From positions 10,292,001 to 10,356,000 of the forward strand of contig NZ_CP107772.1 of assembly GCF_036345155.1 (NCBI RefSeq): DNA of 64,000 nt, given 5' to 3'. This DNA is from Streptomyces sp. NBC_00582 (GTDB taxonomy: Bacteria; Actinomycetota; Actinomycetes; Streptomycetales; Streptomycetaceae). Of the stretch, positions 26,348 to 36,131 are shown one piece after another. The notes beneath the pieces are model-generated. The model did not search any database. It had not been told where the DNA came from and saw only the letters and a program-made list of their open reading frames with translations. Made by a program: the position numbers and the translations under genes. Position 1 is the first letter of the stretch. Every line of letters begins with the position of its first letter.

Positions 26348-27451
26348 GTGACCATGCCGCTTCTGTTCGAGCCCTGCACCCTGCGGGGTGTGTCCGTCCG
26401 CAACCGGATCTGGCTCTCCCCGATGTGCCAGTACTCCTGTGTCGAGGAGGACGGCATGCCCCACGACTGGCACCTGGCCCACCTGGGCGCACGGGCCCAG
26501 ACCGGCTTCGGGCTCATCATGTCCGAAGCCGTGGCGGTCGATCCCGTCGGTCGGATCACGCCGCAGGACGCCGGATTGTGGAACGACAGGCAGGCCGAGG
26601 GCTGGGCCCGCATCGTGGACTTCGTGCACGCCCAGGGCGCGGCGTTCGGTTTCCAGATCTCCCATGCCGGCCGCAAGGCCTCCACCTGGCGTGGCTTTCC
26701 CGGTGAGCCGTCCGGCGTGCTGCCCCCCGACCGGGGTGGGTGGACCACGGTGGCTCCGTCCACGAGGGAACACCCGGGCCGTCCCGCGCCCCGGGCGCTG
26801 ACCCGGGACGAGATGAAAGATGTCGCCACCCGGTTCGCGGACGCCGCGCGGCGCGCGCACGGGGCGGGTGCCGACGTCCTGGAGATCCACGCCGCGCACG
26901 GGTATCTGCTGCACGAGTTCCTCTCGCCCCTGGCCAACGACCGGACCGACGAGTACGGGGGATCCTTCGAGGGACGCGTGCGCTTCCCCCTGGAAGTCGT
27001 CGAAGCCGTCCGGAAGGTCTGGCCGGACCGCAAACCGCTGTTCGTGCGCGTCTCGGCGACCGACTGGCTGCCGGATGCCTGGGACATCGAACAGACCAGC
27101 AGGTTCGCGGGGCTCATGCGCGAGCGGGGCGTAGATCTGGTGGACGTGTCCAGCGGCAGCATCGCCCCCGCCGACATTCCCGCCACGCGCGGCTACCAGG
27201 TCCCCCTCGCCGCCAGGATCCGCGAGGACAACGGGATCCCCACCGCTGCCGTCGGACTGATCCTCGATCCCAAACAGGCCGAGGCCGTCCTGACGGCCGG
27301 TGAGGCCGATGCGGTCTTCCTGGGGCGCGTGGCCCTGCGGGAGGCGGCCTGGCCCCTGCGAGCCGCACAGGAACTCGGCATGCCGTGGACGCAGGCGCCC
27401 TACCCAGGCCAGTACACCCGCGCCCGATGGGACGCCATCCCGGACGTGTGA
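26348..27451 (+). CDS. Old-yellow-enzyme-type NADH:flavin oxidoreductase (YqjM-like)
   Basis: A 367-residue FMN TIM barrel. N-R-I-W-L-S-P-M-C-Q-Y-S near residue 20 carries the YqjM-type cysteine that tunes the flavin. Q-I-S-H-A-G-R-K, then H-A-A-H-G-Y-L-L-H-E-F-L-S-P near residue 180, and S-G-S-I-A-P-A-D are the other landmarks. It reduces activated C=C bonds with NAD(P)H. AAGGAG lies 4 nt before the GTG at 26348 and 10 nt before an ATG at 26354; either could be the start. An ene-reductase in a sugar operon is unusual and hints at an enone or dehydrated-sugar intermediate. Confidence 0.9.
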   Translation: MTMPLLFEPCTLRGVSVRNRIWLSPMCQYSCVEEDGMPHDWHLAHLGARAQTGFGLIMSEAVAVDPVGRITPQDAGLWNDRQAEGWARIVDFVHAQGAAFGFQISHAGRKASTWRGFPGEPSGVLPPDRGGWTTVAPSTREHPGRPAPRALTRDEMKDVATRFADAARRAHGAGADVLEIHAAHGYLLHEFLSPLANDRTDEYGGSFEGRVRFPLEVVEAVRKVWPDRKPLFVRVSATDWLPDAWDIEQTSRFAGLMRERGVDLVDVSSGSIAPADIPATRGYQVPLAARIREDNGIPTAAVGLILDPKQAEAVLTAGEADAVFLGRVALREAAWPLRAAQELGMPWTQAPYPGQYTRARWDAIPDV

Positions 27452-27557
27452 GCCGGCCGGTCTCGCGCCGCGGGCGGCAGGCTGCCTGCCTACCCGCCCG
27501 CGGCGCGGCACCACCCCGAGGAGAAAGCGTTTCCGTCACTCCCGAGGAGAAAAAGCT

Positions 27558-29647
27558 GTGCACTCCCGCACGACCACCGACCACCTGCAGTGGAGCGACA
27601 TCGACCAGCGTGCCGTGGAAACCGCGCGCGTCCTGGCGATGGTCGCCGTGCAGAAGGCGGGCAACGGCCACCCCGGGACGGCGATGAGCCTGGCCCCGGC
27701 CGCCTACCTGCTCTTCCAGAAACTGATGCGGCACGACCCCGCGGAGCCCGACTGGGCCGGCCGGGACCGCTTCGTACTGTCCCCCGGCCACACCAGCCTG
27801 ACGCTCTACATCCAGCTGTTCCTCGCCGGATACGGCCTCGAACTGGAGGATCTCAAGGCCTTCCGCAGCTGGGGAAGCCGCACGCCCGGACACCCGGAGC
27901 ACGGACACACGCCCGGTGTCGAGACCACGACGGGCCCGCTCGGCCAGGGTGTCGCCAAAGCTGTCGGCATGGCAATGGCGGCCCGCTTCGAGCGCGGCCT
28001 GTTCGACCCGGACGCGCTCCCGGGCGACTCCGTCTTCGACCACACCATCTGGGCCATCGCCTCCGACGGCGACCTCGAAGAGGGCGTCTCGGACGAGGCG
28101 TCCTCGCTCGCCGGCCATCAGCAGCTCGGCAACCTCGTCGTGCTGTACGACGACAACCACATCTCGATCGAGGGCGACACAGCCACCGCGTTCAGCGAGG
28201 ACGTGCTCGGCCGCTACGCGTCGTACGGCTGGCACGTGCAGCATGTCGAACAGGCACCCGGCGGCGACCTCGACGTGCACGCCCTGTACGCGGCGCTGCG
28301 GACCGCCCAGGCCGAGACCCGCCGCCCCTCCCTCGTCGCCGCCCGCACGATCATCGCCTGGCCGGCGCCGCGGGCGCAGAACACCGCGGCGTCCCACGGC
28401 TCGGCACTCGGCGCGGCCGAGGTCGCCGCGACCAAGGAGGCGCTCGGCTTCGACCCGGCGGCGCACTTCGCGGTGGGACCGGACGTGCTCGCCCACACCC
28501 GGCAGGCCACGGACCGCGGCCGCCGGACACGCGCCGAGTGGGACGGCCGTTTCGCCCGGTGGCGGGCCGCCCACCCGCAGCGTGCGTCCGCCCTCGACCG
28601 GATGGCCGCGGGCAAATTGCCCGATGGACTGGGACCGGTTGCCACCGGTCTTCGAAACCGGGACCCGGCTGGCCACCCGCCAGGCCTCGGGCCGGGTCTC
28701 CAAGCGTGTGGGGCCGATCGGCCGACCTCGCCGGCTCCAACAACACCACGATCGACGCCTCGTCCTCCTTCCTCCCCGCGGACAACCCGCTGCCCACGGC
28801 GAACCCGTACGGCCGCACGGTCCATTTCGGCATCCGGGAGCACGCCATGGCCGCGATCATGAACGGCGTCGCCCTGCACGGGGACACCCGCGTCTACGGG
28901 GGCACCTTCCTGGTCTTCTCCGACTACGTGCGCCCAGCCGTGCGGCTGGCTGCCCTGATGCGACCGCCGGTCACCTACGTCTGGACACATGACTCCGTCG
29001 GGCTGGGCGAGGACGGCCCCACACACCAGCCCGTCGAGCACCTGGCAGCGCTGCGGGCCGTCCCCGGCCTGTACATCGTCCGCGCCGCCGAGCCAACGAG
29101 ACGGCGATCTGCTGGCGCGAGATCCTGCGCCGCCACCGGGAGAGACCAGCCCCGCACGGACTGGCTCTGACCAGACAGGCGGTCCCGGTCTACGAGCCCG
29201 ACGAGGACGCCGCACGAGGCGGTTACGTGATGCGGGAGGCCCATGGGCCGGACGGACTGGACACCACACCGCGCGTCATCATCCTCGCCACCGGCTCCGA
29301 GGTGGAACTGGCCGTCGAGGCGCGCAAGCTGCTCCAGGCCGACGGGATCCCCACCCGATTGGTGTCCATGCCGTGCGTGGAGTGGTTCGAGGAGCAGGAC
29401 GCGGCATGGCGCGACCATGTCCTGCCACCGCAGGTCAGGGTCCGCGTCAACCGTGGAGGCGGGCGTGGGGTTGTCCTGGCGCGGCTATGTGGGAGACGCC
29501 GGCCGACTGGTGTCACTCGAACACTTCGGCGCCCCTGCCAACCACCGTCGGCTCTACCAGGGCTTCGGCCTGACCGCCGAGGCCGTGGCCGACGCGGCCT
29601 GCGAGTCGATCAGCGCGGCCTCTCGCCCTGCGGAGCGGCCATGCTGA
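27558..29647 (+). pseudogene. tkt: Transketolase with four apparent frameshifts
   Basis: The GTG at 27558 has GAGGAG 8 nt upstream. The ThDP-binding half is intact in frame one: [26 protein letters not shown], and the GDG-like [11 protein letters not shown]. Then the frame changes near 28622, 28715, 29095 and 29448. Downstream pieces are clear: [47 protein letters not shown], and V-E-A-G-V-G-L-S-W-R-G-Y. The total length is that of a full transketolase. The gene is either a young pseudogene or this part of the sequence contains base errors. Confidence 0.9.
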
Positions 29648-29679
29648 ACACCTCTGCCTAAGTCCCCTGAACCAGTCTC

Positions 29680-29742
29680 TTGACTGGCCCAGGCGCCGCA
29701 CATACGCTCTCGTCCAATCTCGTACTTGCCTGTATATACAGA
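29680..29742 (+). promoter_or_regulatory. Promoter and GntR operator of the deoC-like unit
   Basis: TTGACT (29680-29685), a 17-nt spacer, TACGCT (29703-29708), then CCTGTATATACAGA (29729-29742), matching the upstream palindrome at 13 of 14 positions, about 20 nt after the expected transcription start. The coding start is at 29789. Confidence 0.8.
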
Positions 29743-29788
29743 TCTAATCCAGTGGTACTGAGAACAGCCTCTAGGGAGGTCCGAAATC

Positions 29789-30517
29789 GTGATCAAGATT
29801 CGCGGCAAGAAGATCGACGCGCAGTCGTTCGCCAAGATGCTCGACATATCGCTGGTCCACCCCGACACCACCCTGGACTCCATCAAGGAGCTCGTGGCGG
29901 TCTGCCTCGAGCACAACGTCCACGCGTGCTGCGTGAACCCGAACTACCTCGACTACATCGTCAGCGAGCTCAAGGGCACGGACGTGCTGCCGAACGTGGT
30001 GACCGACTACCCCTTCGGCACCGGCACCCTGACCTCCAAGGTCGCCGCGGTCGAGGACGCGGTCCGGCGCGGCGCCGTCCTCATCGACCCCGTGATCGAG
30101 TTCGGGGCGCTCAAGAACGGCGAGTACGACAAGGTCACCAAGGAGGTCCGGGAGCTGGTCAAGGCCGCCCAGGGACGGGAGACCCGGTTCATCGTCGAGG
30201 TGTCCCGGCTGACCTCGGACGAGGTCGTCGCGGCCTGCAACAGCGTGGCCGAGGGCGGCGGCGACTACGTCAAGTCGTCCACCGGACGGGAGGGCGGGCC
30301 GGACATGGCGGTCATCAAACTGATGAACGACACTCTCAAGGACTCCGGAGTAAGGATCAAGCTCGCCGGGACCGGACGCTTCTGGACCACCGCCGTGGCG
30401 CTGGGCTGCGTGGCCGCCGGGGCGGACATCGTCGGGACGCGCGCGGGTGACCAGATCATCCGTGAACTGCCGCTGTTCGAGGAGATCTTCTCGAACATCG
30501 AGATCACCAGGGACTGA
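29789..30517 (+). CDS. Deoxyribose-phosphate aldolase-like class I aldolase
   Basis: A 242-residue DeoC-family TIM barrel. The active-site lysine block Y-V-K-S-S-T-G-R-E is near residue 160, A-C-C-V-N-P-N-Y near 50, and V-I-E-F-G-A-L-K-N-G-E-Y near 105. The family cleaves 2-deoxyribose 5-phosphate to glyceraldehyde 3-phosphate and acetaldehyde; K-S-S-T-G-R-E replaces the usual K-T-S-T-G-F, so the substrate may differ. The GTG at 29789 has GGGAGG 9 nt upstream. It is first in a nine-gene unit that also contains an acetaldehyde-dehydrogenase-type enzyme and an acyl-CoA synthetase. Confidence 0.85.
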   Translation: MIKIRGKKIDAQSFAKMLDISLVHPDTTLDSIKELVAVCLEHNVHACCVNPNYLDYIVSELKGTDVLPNVVTDYPFGTGTLTSKVAAVEDAVRRGAVLIDPVIEFGALKNGEYDKVTKEVRELVKAAQGRETRFIVEVSRLTSDEVVAACNSVAEGGGDYVKSSTGREGGPDMAVIKLMNDTLKDSGVRIKLAGTGRFWTTAVALGCVAAGADIVGTRAGDQIIRELPLFEEIFSNIEITRD

Positions 30518-30526
30518 GGCGGAGCC

Positions 30527-31291
30527 ATGAGGAGCGAACGACTCAAGGGCGATGTCGCCGTGGTCACCGGCGCGGCATCCGGCATCGACCGCGCGGTGGC
30601 CCTGGAACTCGCCGCGCACGGCGCGCTGGTGGCCTGTGCGGACATCGACGACGACGCCAACGCGAACACGGTCAAGGAGATCCAGGAGGCCGGCGGCGAA
30701 GCCTTCGCGGTGCACATGGACATCTCCGACTCGCCGTCCGTGAAGCGTGCCTTCCAGGAGGTCTTCGACCGGACCGGGAAGATCACGATCCTGGTCAACG
30801 GCGCGGCCGTCGCCCGGTTCTCGCAACTGCCCGAATGTTCCGACGAGGAATGGGACTTCGTCATGAACATCAACCTCTCTGGGGCGTTCCGGTGCTTGCG
30901 CGAGGTCCACCCCTACATGAAGCTCACCGGGGGCCGCATCGTCAACATCTCCTCCACGTCCGGAAAGAGCGGCGGCAGTTGGGCGGGCCCCCACTACGTG
31001 GCGTCGAAGGCGGGTCTCATCGGTCTCACGAAGTACGCCGCCGGCTATTTCGTCAGCGACGGCATCCGGGTCAACGCGGTCTGCCCCGGCGTCACCGAGA
31101 CCCCGCTCACCGACCAGGGAGCGCACACGGACACCACGAAGGCCCAGCAGGTCGGCAACGTGCCGATGGGTCGGATCGCCCAGCCCTCGGACACGGCCGG
31201 CGCCGTGATGTTCCTCGTCTGCGACGAGAGCGCGTACGTCACCGGCATCTCGGTGGACGTCACTGGCGGCCGCTACATGTACAACAACTGA
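30527..31291 (+). CDS. Short-chain dehydrogenase, probable polyol/sugar dehydrogenase
   Basis: A 254-residue classical SDR with the catalytic tetrad (N-I-N-L-S-G, S-S-T-S-G-K, Y-V-A-S-K) and a C-terminal S-V-D-V-T-G-G. The nucleotide motif reads T-G-A-A-S-G-I-D, with Asp where the third glycine of TGxxxGIG normally stands; an acid here is odd and could affect cofactor binding. It starts 9 nt after the aldolase gene. It probably interconverts a polyol and a ketose before phosphorylation by the next gene. Confidence 0.88.
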   Translation: MRSERLKGDVAVVTGAASGIDRAVALELAAHGALVACADIDDDANANTVKEIQEAGGEAFAVHMDISDSPSVKRAFQEVFDRTGKITILVNGAAVARFSQLPECSDEEWDFVMNINLSGAFRCLREVHPYMKLTGGRIVNISSTSGKSGGSWAGPHYVASKAGLIGLTKYAAGYFVSDGIRVNAVCPGVTETPLTDQGAHTDTTKAQQVGNVPMGRIAQPSDTAGAVMFLVCDESAYVTGISVDVTGGRYMYNN

Positions 31292-31404
31292 ATCACTTCG
31301 CGGCAGATCTCCGGTAATTCCCTGACCGGATTCTGGTGCAGCGCAAATCGGGCCGCTCGGGACGGCGGCACGTCTGAATCTACTGAATTCAAGGAGGAAT
31401 CTCA

Positions 31405-32967
31405 GTGGACAGCAAAAGATATGTGATCGGCATCGACGCGGGCACGACCGGATGCCGCACCGTCATCTTCAACCTCCGCGGCGACGAGATAGCGTCGGGC
31501 TACAAGGAGAACCCGCTGCGCTACCCGCAGGCCGGCTGGGTCGAGTGCAGCCCGCAGGCGATCATCGACAACTGCTACGACTCCACCCGTGAGGCGATCG
31601 GCAAGAGCGGCATCGACCCCCAGGACATCGCCTCCGTCAGCTTCACCATGATGCGGTCGAGTTTCGTGCTGCGCGACGAGGACGGCGGCTTCGTCCGGGA
31701 CATCATCATGTGGCAGGACCTGCGTAACGCCGAGATGCTCCCTTGGATGGAGCAGCAGTTGGCCGAGCACGGCATGACGGCCGACGACCTCTACGACATC
31801 ACCGGATTCCCCCTCGGGCAGGTCTGGCCCTCGTCGAAGATCTACTGGGTCAAGAAGCACCACCCGGAGCTGTACGAGCGCACCGCCCTCATCCACAGCA
31901 TCCACGCCCTCGTCATGAAGGCCTACGGCGCCGACGACTACATCGACGACACCGACGACGCGGGCTGGTGGCAGATCGTCGACGGCGACACCTTCCAGTA
32001 CGACCACAAGCTGGCCGGGATCTTCGGTGTCGACGCGGCGAAGTACTCGAAGAACGTGCCGTCGGGCACCGTCGCGGGCGCAGTGACCAGGGAGGTGGCG
32101 GAGAAGACCGGCCTGGCCGAGGGGACCCCCCTGGTCGTCGGCAGCGGCGACCACCAGTGCGCAGCCGTCGGTCTCGGCAACATCACCGAGGGCATGGCCT
32201 CCCTCGTGCTGGGCACGGCCGGCGTCATCGTGGCCCAGTCCGAACAGCCGGTGCGGGACCCCAACAGGAAGGCCCACGTGATCGGGTCGGCCCTGCACAA
32301 GTGGGAGATCGAGGGACACGCGAGCGCGGCGGCCAGCAGCTTCAAGTGGGTGCGCCAGACGTTCGGCCAGCTGGAGATGACCGCGCAGGAGCTGACCGGC
32401 ATCGACTGCTACGACCTCCTGACCCGGCAGGCGGCCCAGTCCCGTCCGGGCGCGCAGGGCCTCGTCTTCGTCCCGTGGCTGGCCGGCGCGGCCTGCCCCT
32501 TCTACAACGCCGATGCCCGGGGCGCCTTCGTCGGCATGACGTTCGGGCACAATAAGTCCGACATCGTGCGGGCGGCGATGGAGGGCGTCTGCTACGAGAT
32601 GCGCGCGATGATCGACGCCATCAACCAGGCCGGTCTTCCCGACTTCGAGTTCTTCCGCATATCCGGCGGCGCCGCACGCTCGCCACTGTGGAACCAGATC
32701 TCCGCCGACGTGTACGGCAAGCCCGTGGAGACCGTCAAGGCGAAGGAGGCCACCGCCCTGGGCGCCGCGATGATCGGCGCGGTCGGAACCGGCGTCTTCG
32801 GCAGTCTGAAGGAAGCCGTCGACGAGATGGTCCACGTGGTCGGACGCTGGGAGCCCGTCGAGGCCAACGTCAAGGTCTACGACGACATGTACCGAATCTT
32901 CGACGGCACCTACCACGCCCTGAGCGACCGGGTCTACCCGGCCGTCGCCGCGGCGCAGGGGTTCTGA
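31405..32967 (+). CDS. FGGY family carbohydrate kinase
   Basis: A 520-residue two-domain sugar kinase. The phosphate-1 motif is G-I-D-A-G-T-T-G-C-R, the central V-G-S-G-D-H-Q-C-A-A-V-G corresponds to the xylulokinase-type catalytic Asp region, and the C-terminal FGGY signature region is R-I-S-G-G-A-A-R-S-P-L-W-N-Q. AAGGAGG lies 7 nt before the GTG at 31405. The closest general class is xylulokinase-like; in this operon the substrate is likely an unusual ketose, polyol or deoxysugar. Its stop codon is inside a perfect 26-bp palindrome. Confidence 0.9.
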   Translation: MDSKRYVIGIDAGTTGCRTVIFNLRGDEIASGYKENPLRYPQAGWVECSPQAIIDNCYDSTREAIGKSGIDPQDIASVSFTMMRSSFVLRDEDGGFVRDIIMWQDLRNAEMLPWMEQQLAEHGMTADDLYDITGFPLGQVWPSSKIYWVKKHHPELYERTALIHSIHALVMKAYGADDYIDDTDDAGWWQIVDGDTFQYDHKLAGIFGVDAAKYSKNVPSGTVAGAVTREVAEKTGLAEGTPLVVGSGDHQCAAVGLGNITEGMASLVLGTAGVIVAQSEQPVRDPNRKAHVIGSALHKWEIEGHASAAASSFKWVRQTFGQLEMTAQELTGIDCYDLLTRQAAQSRPGAQGLVFVPWLAGAACPFYNADARGAFVGMTFGHNKSDIVRAAMEGVCYEMRAMIDAINQAGLPDFEFFRISGGAARSPLWNQISADVYGKPVETVKAKEATALGAAMIGAVGTGVFGSLKEAVDEMVHVVGRWEPVEANVKVYDDMYRIFDGTYHALSDRVYPAVAAAQGF

Positions 32968-32989
32968 TTCCGAGCGCGCTCGGAATCAG
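32964..32989 (+). promoter_or_regulatory. Perfect 26-bp palindrome at the kinase stop codon
   Basis: CTGATTCCGAGCG followed directly by its reverse complement CGCTCGGAATCAG, containing the kinase TGA (32965-32967). In RNA it would form a strong intercistronic hairpin between kinase and membrane-protein genes. It could act as a partial terminator, an RNA stabiliser or a translation coupler; no T-tract follows. Confidence 0.6.
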
Positions 32990-33016
32990 GAAGCGCACCT
33001 GAAGGGCGATGAATCC

Positions 33017-34105
33017 ATGGAAACAGTGATCATCGGTGTCGTGGTCTCGTTCTGCGCCGGCGCTTTCGCCGCCGCTCTGGGCGCCGTGGGGGCCGTCACC
33101 CTCACCGGACTCGCCGCATTCGTCGCGCTGCTCGTGGCCCCCGGCCAGGCAGGGCATGTCGACTTCCTCGGGGTGTATGCCTTCGGGCTCTACCTCGGAC
33201 CGCACGTGTCCTTCGGCCCCGCCGTCGCGGCCGCCGCCTACGCGGGCCGGCGCGGATACCTGGAGGAGACCGGCAAGAACGTCCTCACCCCTCTCATCAG
33301 CACCGGTCGGGTCTCGCCCATGGTCGTTGGCGGCCTGTTCGGCAGCCTGGGCTACTTCCTGCAGCGCCTGTTCGCCGACGCCTTCGGCTCCCGCGTCGAC
33401 AGCATCGCCCTGACGGTGACGCTGATCTGCATCATGGGCAAGCTCTTCGGCCGTTGCGGCTTCGGCGAGATCTTCGCCAGGACGCCCGACGAGGTCAAGG
33501 CGGCCGGCGGCCGCTACAGCGTGCGCAGCCCGGCGGTCTGGCTGTCCTGGCAGTGCACGCCGCCCGTCCTGACCATGGTGGGGATCTTCACCGGGGGACT
33601 GGCCGGCTGGATCGCCTGGATGATGCTGCAGAACCCGGCCACCGCCGGCCTGGCCATCATCCCCGCCTGGGCCATCGGCGTCGTCACCTTCTTCTTCTTC
33701 GCCTCGGGACTGCAGATCCCGGTCACCCACCACGTGGGCATGGTGGCCGGCCTGGCCGTGGTCCAGAGCTACGCGGTCACCCACAGCAGCATCAGCATCC
33801 TGTGGGGCATCGCCTTCGGCATCCTCGGAGCCTTCGGGGGAGAGTTCATCTCCCGCACCATCAACAACTTCGGACACGGCTACGTCGACGCACCCGCCGC
33901 GGTCATCTTCGTCGCGTCGGTGGTCGTGAACATCCCGATGAAGGACCTGGGCCTGTTCCACGACCGCTTCGTCCTGCCGGCGGTCGTCATCGCTGCCGCC
34001 GTCGCCTATTCCCTCTACATCAGCCGCAATCTCGCGGCGGCCGCGGGCGAGGCGCAGAACGTGCACGGCGGCGACGTCCCGGACGAGGTCCCCGCGGTCG
34101 GCTGA
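33017..34105 (+). CDS. Polytopic membrane protein, candidate sugar permease of the operon
   Basis: 362 residues with about nine or ten hydrophobic segments (for example V-I-I-G-V-V-V-S-F-C-A-G-A-F and V-T-L-T-G-L-A-A-F-V-A-L-L-V near the N-terminus, F-V-A-S-V-V-V-N-I-like segments near the C-terminus) and a short hydrophilic tail. I do not recognise the family; it has no MFS, ABC or PTS signature. Conserved-looking polar positions inside the membrane (L-Q-I-P-V-T-H-H-V-G-M, T-H-S-S-I-S-I) would suit a transport path. It is the only integral membrane protein of the island, so it is the best candidate transporter for the unknown substrate. Confidence 0.75.
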   Translation: METVIIGVVVSFCAGAFAAALGAVGAVTLTGLAAFVALLVAPGQAGHVDFLGVYAFGLYLGPHVSFGPAVAAAAYAGRRGYLEETGKNVLTPLISTGRVSPMVVGGLFGSLGYFLQRLFADAFGSRVDSIALTVTLICIMGKLFGRCGFGEIFARTPDEVKAAGGRYSVRSPAVWLSWQCTPPVLTMVGIFTGGLAGWIAWMMLQNPATAGLAIIPAWAIGVVTFFFFASGLQIPVTHHVGMVAGLAVVQSYAVTHSSISILWGIAFGILGAFGGEFISRTINNFGHGYVDAPAAVIFVASVVVNIPMKDLGLFHDRFVLPAVVIAAAVAYSLYISRNLAAAAGEAQNVHGGDVPDEVPAVG

Positions 34106-34192
34106 CCGGCCGATCCCCGGGCACCACCACCCATCCCCCCGTTTCCCTCTGCCTCGCGCAGAGTGCCAGAGTCATGACAGGAGGGCCGTGCC

Positions 34193-35716
<1,524 letters not shown>

Positions 35717-35718
35717 CC

Positions 35719-36093
35719 ATGCCGATCCGGAGAGCCGATCTCACCGCTGCCGCCGGCCGGCTCCTGCGGGAGCTGGCCGGAGAGCACGGACCGTTGATGT
35801 TCCACCAGTCCGGCGGCTGCTGCGACGGGAGCGCACCCATGTGCTACCTGGCCGGGGAGTTCCGCACCGGTCTCTCGGACGTGCACCTGGGCGACCTCGA
35901 CGTGGACGGGCTCGACACCCCGATCCCGGTGTGGATGTCGGCCGCGCAGTTCGAATACTGGAAGCACACGCACCTGACCATCGACGTGGTCCCCGGCCGG
36001 GGCGGCGGATTCTCGCTGGAAGCCCCCAAGGGTGTCCGCTTCCTGATCCGCTCGCGCGTACTCACCGACGACGAGCTCGCCCCACCGGCCTGA
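35719..36093 (+). CDS. DUF779 domain protein
   Basis: 124 residues with the conserved H-Q-S-G-G-C-C-D-G-S and Y-L-A-G-E-F-type blocks and a central W-M-S-A-A-Q-F-E-Y-W-K. The cysteine pair suggests metal or redox chemistry, but no function is established. It starts 2 nt after the aldehyde dehydrogenase stop, so the genes are tightly linked, as is usual for this family. Confidence 0.9.
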   Translation: MPIRRADLTAAAGRLLRELAGEHGPLMFHQSGGCCDGSAPMCYLAGEFRTGLSDVHLGDLDVDGLDTPIPVWMSAAQFEYWKHTHLTIDVVPGRGGGFSLEAPKGVRFLIRSRVLTDDELAPPA

Positions 36094-36131
36094 GGAAGCA
36101 CGGGCAGTACGGACAGCACAGGGAGTCATTC

